Source: Quercus robur | Lineage: Eukaryota > Streptophyta > Magnoliopsida > Fagales > Fagaceae | Assembly (NCBI RefSeq): GCF_932294415.1 | Contig: NC_065536.1 | Span: forward strand, 15,745,974 to 15,809,973 | Direction of reading: 5' to 3' | DNA length: 64,000 nucleotides | Shown here: positions 57,759-64,000 of the stretch, piece after piece | How the letters are laid out: each line of letters opens with the position of its first letter | Position numbering within the stretch: position 1 is the first letter of the stretch | Program-made: the position numbers and the translations under genes | Notes under the pieces: model-generated | Seen by the model: only the letters and a program-made list of their open reading frames with translations | Database searches by the model: none | Told to the model about the DNA's origin: nothing

Positions 57759-60700
57759 AGAGGGAGGAATCACAACTAACCTCCCTAGGAGCAGGATCTC
57801 TATCACAGAGATAAATGAATATTTCACGACAGAGACCAACCAGATCTGCACTGATAATAGCATTAGACTCAAGGGCCAACCCTCGGATAATTGCAGAAAA
57901 CAGATCTCTAGAAACAAATGCTTGAAGTTCCTCATTATTGGTTGATATGGCTAGGACAACCAAAGCAGCAGAAAATGAGGAAACTTTTGTCACAGCTTCA
58001 CCATCAGTCCATGTGAAAGCTTCTAGACATATCCTTAAGGCTGGAAGGGCTAGACCTTTGTGTGTCCAAAGGAAACTGCAAACGAATCACAATTTTTTAA
58101 ACAAATTTGTTGGTAAGGATGCAAAGAATCCTACAAACAACAGAAAAAGCTCCAGTAAGTAGTGCACATACCCAACCATAGAGCTCAACCTGAAAGCATC
58201 TAAATCTTTAAGAGAAGACGTATCGACACGGCTTGCATGCCCAGACTGTTCTAGAGAAGGAAGGCCAGTATTTAGAGGTGGCCAAGCTATGGCGGAGAGG
58301 AGTGAACATATTTCACGAGTTAGATCTCGAAGTAGCTTTTCTTCCATTACTTCCACTTTTAAGTCTGACCCAGCAAGTATGCCACGGACATCTGGAACCC
58401 TTGCTCTACCTTCACGTAGAAGACTGGACCATGAGAAGTTTAGAGCCTGCTGAGAGTGGTTAAATAATGGGTGCAGAATCTTTTCCAGCCAGACATCCCA
58501 CAAGTCAGAAGGGCAAAATTTAACCAAAAGAATCAAAACTGAATGAACAAGCTGCCTTATATGCCTGAACTCCATTGACTGTATATTCTCCACTAGGGCT
58601 AGCTCAACAGAATGTAGATCCGTACCTCTGAAAAATGAATCTCCAATGGTTGTTGACAAGCCCAATACATTGTACCTAGGATTACATAGGTAGGATGCAT
58701 CAGCATCAAAAAGGAACATTTCGCATCAACCTAAACCTAAATAGTACATGACAAAACTAGTTTAAAAGATTCATTATTGCATACATCCATAATATGTCAT
58801 TAAACGAAACCAATAAATGCTCATGAATATATAAATGAAATTTTAATTATAAAAAATATAAAATGATTCACTCCACTAATTACCAAAAACAATATTAGAA
58901 TTTACTTCAGCTTGAAATTTGTAACATAATAGTGATGAAGAGATACTGATCCCAACTGACAACTTATGGCAACAGAGCCATCACTGTCTCAATTAAGCGC
59001 AAGTAAATGAGGAGTCATTCAAAGATGTCCATGGATTCTTCACTCAAGACTTCAAATATGCTTTTTTGTTTGATTAATTAGATGAATCTAAAAATTGCAC
59101 CAAACAACATTAAGTGTATGTTTGGATAGCAGCCACGTCCAGCATTTTTTGTGGGTCCCGTGCACTGTTCACGGGACCCACAAGTATTTTTTTTTTTTTT
59201 TCAGAATAACAACTTTAAAACTGTCCCACGATACTATTCACATATTTAAAAATTATTTTGCTACAAAGTTTTCAGCAATAAGCGGTATCCAAACAAACCC
59301 TAATTGCATGAAGAAAATACTTGGCTATGTGAAGTTTTGTATAATTCTCCCATGGTGCTTCATGATTCTTGAGCGGCCAAACCTGAACCAGAATCAAAGC
59401 TAAGAGACTAGGAGAAATTTCCCAAGCATATCTTTCATTATTCATTGAAAATGTTGGCCAGAATATCTGTCTTTATCACATTGATAAGATAAAAAGCAAA
59501 TACATAGTCTGCCTCTCTGATAAACCAGTTCTGAACATCTAGTGAAAATATTTTGGTTAAATTACTAATTTGGTCCTCCAATTATTGGGTAAAGTTCAAT
59601 TTGGTCTCCAAACTATGAATTGTGCCTTTTGGTCCTCATGTACTAATTGTGTCAATTTAGTGCCTCAACTTTCAATATCAAGTCAATTTCAAATATTAAT
59701 TTTATTAAAATTTAAACAAAGATGATATTAACCAAATATTTTCAATACTCTAGATTTGAGTTCAATGTTGACTCTTTTGCCAAATTTATATGAAGGATTC
59801 CTCGGCCCCCATAAACACGCTACTGCATGGTTATACCTAACTGAGAAGCAAATATTGCTGTCCATGATAGAATAAGAAGTCATCTGAGGGTTTCGGTAAA
59901 TTTTCAATAGTTTTATTGCATCAACAATAGGTTAATTCAATACATAATATAACATTTTCCATTTTTCTTTGTCTTGCACTGGAGAGCATATAGAAATTTG
60001 ATTTGAAACAGCCTTTTCTGTTTGTTTGCCTTTTTTTTACTAGTTTACGTGAAAATGGAACATGGTTTCAATGGGAAAATTTTTTTTAGGACATTTGGGG
60101 TTAATATCTAGTATGACTGTCTTTTGATCTTAATTTTGGGCCTCTTTTCTCTATTTCTTTATCTTCTAATGTATTCATGATCTATGATAAGGGCAAAATA
60201 GGGAAAGGGGTAAGAAAAAAGTATCAACAAATATTCAAATAATAACTTTGAGTAATCAAAGAGAACCCAAATGCATACATACGTACCCACTGTCTCTGAT
60301 ACCTTTCAACCAATTTCGTATATCATCAGACCCATTTGGCTCTGCATATCCTTCCTTACCCATGTCAGCATGAGATCCATCTGTGAAAATTAATGCACCC
60401 TTTGACAATTTAGGATTCCCTTCCCCAAGGAGACTGAATTGCTCAGCATCAGTCATGCTCATTGCAGCTTTAATCTCTCCAGGTAACATTTGAGATATGG
60501 ATGGAGACCAAAGGGAATTTACAGCACGAAGAAGCTGCAAATAAACAAAGACATGCCACAATTATTACTATCTAGAAACTTAAAGAATATAAACAGTCAA
60601 ATTATTGCCTGGCCCTAAAAATATCACATTTAAAGAGCATCACTGATGAGAATATTTAACATGGCGAATGCATACTTTTAAAAGAGGAGGCAGCATCCAT

Positions 60701-63700
60701 GACAGATGAGAAGCCATTGGGTGTAAAGGATTAGAGCTAGATGTCAAGTTGTTTTGTAAATTTGAATACGTTTTTCTCAGTCCACTCCTCTTAAGTGCCT
60801 TCTCAAAGAATGTCACGGTGTGGAAAATTGACCACATAGTTGTTGTCTCAGAGCACAGGCGAACCATACCAAGTGGTTCAGACAAATAATTATTTTGCCA
60901 CTCAAGTTGTGTCCACTGTTGGCTCAACGGATTTAGTAACCATGCCAAAACTTCTTGCTGCTGCTGAATCCTGCACCAATTTTACAAACTCACAATAATA
61001 AGAAAGACATACAAAATCACACATATAAACACAGGGTCAGTCACTATAAGCAAGTAATTACCCAGCAGTAGAAGCCATTACAAGAAATGCTTCCCCAAGA
61101 ATATTATGTTCACCACGGAGCAAACAACCTTCTCTTTGCATATGCGCCATGGTGTCTGCTATATCCTTTACAAAGAGAACATTACAAAGTGAATAAGATA
61201 CCAGAGATGAGCTCTTAGGTTCTTTTTTATGTGGAAATGGATGATTATATAACTTTATTTTCCTTATATGTTTATGAGGTATTGATATGTACAAAAGAAG
61301 CATGAATAAGCATTGTGTGCAGGCAGTACTTGAATTTAGAGTATGTTACTTCTAGAATAATGGTCAAGTGATTAATTTCACCCTTTCCTATAAACTTAAG
61401 CTTTTGGAATAAGTAGTAGTTTATCATGGTATCAAAGTAGTGGGTCCTAAGTTCAAAACATGTCTCCATTCTACCTCTCATTTAAAATTTTAAAATTTCG
61501 TAAGTTGAGCACCACTTATTGAGAAGAGTTTGGGTGCACACATGAGGGGGGAGTAAGAATAGCAGTTGCATATGCTCATTATGCAGCATGTCGTTTGAAA
61601 CCTCTGGACCTGGGCTGTGAATTACAAACAAGTAGATAAAAAAACTCACCTTCATGTGAGGCAGAATACTTTTGTCAGCAGCTTTGGCTATTCGAATAAA
61701 TGATGTACAAATCTGCAACCTCGCATACCGTGCACTACTTGTAGAAGGATCCTGCAAAGTGAAACTGGTTTAAATTCCATGCCTCTTACGGTTTTCTTTA
61801 CAAGGAATTGAAAAGGAAAATGACAACTAAAAGTTGCAGACAACCTTAACAACGAAAGGAAGTGAGTTTAGGAGCTCAAATAGCTTATTGATGACACTAC
61901 CAACTGCAGCAGGAAAATGCTTCAGAAAGGGACCCAATGCATCTAAATAGTGCCCGAGTACTTCCACAAGTGCTGGCTCAGTCCATTTCAAAGAAAGCAG
62001 TTGCTGGAGTAAACCTTCAGGTCAAGCAACCAAAATGATTTAAGGAGTCCAATATATATAACCAAAAACTAAAAACTCTAATAGGATGAAAAAAGTTTGC
62101 TAAAAAAAACCTTCAAATATTCTACACAGTGCAAGCTGAACTTCAGAACTACCCCCTCCAAATTCATTTGATCCATCAAAAATGGAATTCACAATATTTT
62201 CTAGAGCCAATTGCATACTTTCCATCACAGGTAAGTCCTGAAATTTAGAAAAGCAAGTACACAGCAAAAGACTGTCATTTATGACATAGGCATGAAGTGA
62301 TGCTGGGAATCTTGCAACTCCAGAGAGAGTAAATCCTATAAACAAATGTTTATAACCAAACCTGAGCAGGCATTTGAGAAAGCAAGAGGTGTTTGATGAT
62401 TGCAATAGATCTTTCAGAAACTTTGGCACCAGCTATGAGGGGCTTGTAAGAAGCAACAAACCTGACCAACTCCAACTGCATTAAGAGATCACACATCATT
62501 AAACAAAACCCCAGAAAAGAAAGATCAAAAAGAAAGAACCCTAAGACCTTTACCTGTAAGGACTATCTGAGACATACAATGTTAGTCCCTCTGACCTCCC
62601 CTAGCAAAAGGTAACTACCTAAAAGGACATAACATCCCACTCCTAGGCCACACTATGGATTTAATCATAAAATCAAAACAGCGGGGAAAAAAACCCTTAT
62701 ATAATGCAAGATGTAAACTACTCTTCTTTTTTCCTTGCCTTTATTTTGTTTTTATTATTATAAACTATACAAATAATCCCCTCTAAAAAAATTGCAATTG
62801 CATGACAATTACCAGATTTACAGATTATGAGCTGTGGCCAAAGCGAGGCTGTGGACATTTCTAAATCCCAACTTATAACGTACTATGTTGATGACAGTGT
62901 TAAGTGTCAAAATTTTCTATTGAAAATAAATGATCCTAACTTAATGGAACTTTGATTATAGAATGATTCGTAATATAAATAATAGAGCAAATATAGAGCA
63001 GGGGGGAAGGGGAACCCCTGCTAGCACACATCCCTAGTCTTCTCCATGCCACTTCACCATTTTTTTCTTTTTCTGTTTGAAACAGACTTCCATTTTGCAC
63101 AATATCCATTGGCCATAAAAAATTAAGATTAGAAAAACTCAGTTATACCTTCGTTGGTATTTTGACATCTCCCTTCGTCTGAGTTGAAATTATCAACAAA
63201 ACCTAATGTATAGGACTAGAACATCCTTAGAAATTACAATGCACACCTGTTATGGCTGTATGAATAAACCCCCCCCCCCCCCCCCTGGCGGCAGGGGGCG
63301 CCCTTCTCTTATTAGAAAAAACTATCATAATTGCAGCATATTGTTAACAAGAAAAAGAAAAAGGCAGGGTATCAGAATGCAAAATTAACAAAACTAATTC
63401 CAAACCATGTGATACATACCAGCCTTGAACGATATTGGCCGAAATCACCCCTGCCCTCAAAATCATCACTCCACAACTCCAATGCCCCCAGCGGAAATGC
63501 TGTTCCAGGAGGAACCTTTTCTCTCTTTAGCGTGCGCTGGAAAGATATATCCAGAATTGCACTACAAATATCATCATTCACAAAACTTAAGATCTTTCTC
63601 TTTTCATTATCAACCTGCCCAGAACCAGTGCTCAGACTATTCACAGCTGAACTGTCTCCAGTTGAATGTGCAACAACCTTTGGCTTTGACATTAAGTCTC

Positions 63701-63864
63701 TCATTAGTGCCTAACAAGGGAAGCAAGCATTAAAAACATTTAAAGGTAACTAGGTACTACCTAACCTTTATTATTGATAATTGGAAAATTACTACACATA
63801 CCAGCCAAAAGAGCAGGGAGTGATAATGAAGACCTAGCTTAACGTGTTGAAAAAACCCCAACAT
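57442..63864 (-). CDS. HST: HASTY (plant exportin-5), partial: 12 exons, 5' end outside the window
   Basis: HASTY is an importin-beta/karyopherin family protein that promotes microRNA biogenesis and movement. Exons on the minus strand: 63864-63802, 63710-63420, 62475-62362, 62237-62111, 62014-61845, 61751-61650, 61165-61062, 60970-60676, 60534-60287, 58675-58172, 58075-57781, 57625-57442. All borders are GT-AG and all phases agree. Together they give about 832 residues, roughly the C-terminal two thirds of a protein of about 1200. Landmarks are NDDICSAILDISFQRTLKRE, ARLQICTSFIRIAKAADKS, LRGEHNILGEAFLVMAS, WLKGIRDSGYNVLGLSTTIG, VEVMEEKLLRDLTREI and NKLKALAAQKSVNVITNVS. The first ~350 residues lie beyond 64000. 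The final ~30 residues, normally in one more exon, were not located. The 1.6-kb intron at 58676-60286 holds a MITE. The family match is strong. Confidence 0.93.
57725..57755 (+). repeat. Long T run in a HASTY intron
   Basis: A run of about 29 T lies within the 155-bp intron 57626-57780. On the sense strand this is an A run upstream of the acceptor. Confidence 0.9.
59103..59305. mobile_element. MITE-like foldback element (second TTTGGATA copy)
   Basis: The ends GTGTATGTTTGGATAGC and GCGGTATCCAAACAAACCC are inverted repeats. The centre GGGTCCCGTGCACTGTTCAC with CGGGACCCAC forms a further hairpin. CACTATTCACATATTTAAA or similar text is shared with the copy at 334-520. It lies in a HASTY intron. 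Confidence 0.65.
59555..59735. repeat. Dispersed 'TTTGGTCC' repeat fragment
   Basis: Phrases AATTTGGTCCTCCAATTA, CAATTTGGTCTCCAAACTA and TTTTGGTCCTCATGTACTA recur at short spacing. Related text occurs at about 10752 and 45719. Non-coding, in a HASTY intron. Confidence 0.4.
61370..61480 (+). mobile_element. Possible SINE fragment
   Basis: The text CTTAAGCTTTTGGAATAAGT, GTTTATCATGGTATCAAAG and a B-box-like GTCCTAAGTTCAAAACATG resembles a family of dispersed plant SINE-like repeats. A related piece (CTTAAGTTTCTGGGACAAGT) occurs at about 8391-8425. The A box is unclear. Confidence 0.35.
63269..63300 (+). repeat. 17-base C run next to GGCGGCAGGGGGCGCCC
   Basis: A run of 17 C followed by TGGCGGCAGGGGGCGCCC stands out in an AT-rich HASTY intron (62476-63419). 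The C run and the G tract could pair with each other. Confidence 0.9.
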
Positions 63865-64000
63865 CTGGAAAGAATATTAAATGGGTTATAATGTAATTGA
63901 CTAAATCAATCACACATTAAACATCCATGGAAATGAATAGTTCACACAATTACACATGATGAGAAATCATTTGGAACTAGAGTTTAACAATTTAGATTAT
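63865..64000. other. HASTY intron running off the window
   Basis: The exon at 63864-63802 is preceded by an acceptor (TTCCAG on the minus strand), so the bases to the right are intron. No further exon appears before the edge. Confidence 0.6.

Overview
This is a plant nuclear window. It shows AT-rich non-coding DNA, GT-AG introns, plant SINE and MITE repeats and plant protein families. The short foldback elements and the protein similarity suggest a woody eudicot, possibly Fagaceae such as oak; that assignment is inference.

Layout. (1) 1086-13013, + strand: a complete 15-exon gene for the epsilon subunit of translation factor eIF2B, with a hAT DNA transposon in its 13th intron. (2) About 13.7-53.7 kb: a minus-strand cluster of small two-exon genes that encode cysteine-rich, CYSTM-like membrane proteins with collagen-like Gly-Pro-Pro tracts. 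Two are intact (19075-20448 and 52409-53521), one is a 3' fragment (13925-14015), and one is split by a transposon (22915-47618). A scrambled NLR (CC-NBS-LRR type) remnant lies at about 15.4-16.15 kb. (3) 23017-46966: the dominant object, one Mutator-like element (MULE) of about 24 kb. It has near-identical terminal inverted repeats of about 0.65 kb and a 9-bp target duplication, and it sits inside exon 2 of the split gene. (4) 57442-63864, minus strand: twelve exons of HASTY (plant exportin-5). The 5' part lies beyond the right edge and the terminal exon was not found.

The MULE carries an open two-exon MuDR-type transposase gene (35336-38277) and an open six-exon plant mobile domain (PMD) gene (26768-29653). 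It also carries pieces of at least four host genes: plastid ribosomal protein bS20c, a SPA3/4-like gene, an NT-C2/coiled-coil protein gene with its introns, and a rearranged TAF1 fragment. Two arrays of nested palindromes flank the transposase gene (32614-33496 and 39634-40154). They are built from 27-nt hairpins with constant 9-nt arms and variable 9-nt loops. Related hairpins occur in both terminal repeats. These arrays are the least explained structure in the window.

The genes do not form one pathway. eIF2B-epsilon and HASTY are conserved housekeeping genes on either side of a lineage-specific cluster that has taken many insertions. The transposase, PMD gene, terminal repeats and palindrome arrays plausibly belong to one young, potentially autonomous transposon that picks up genes.
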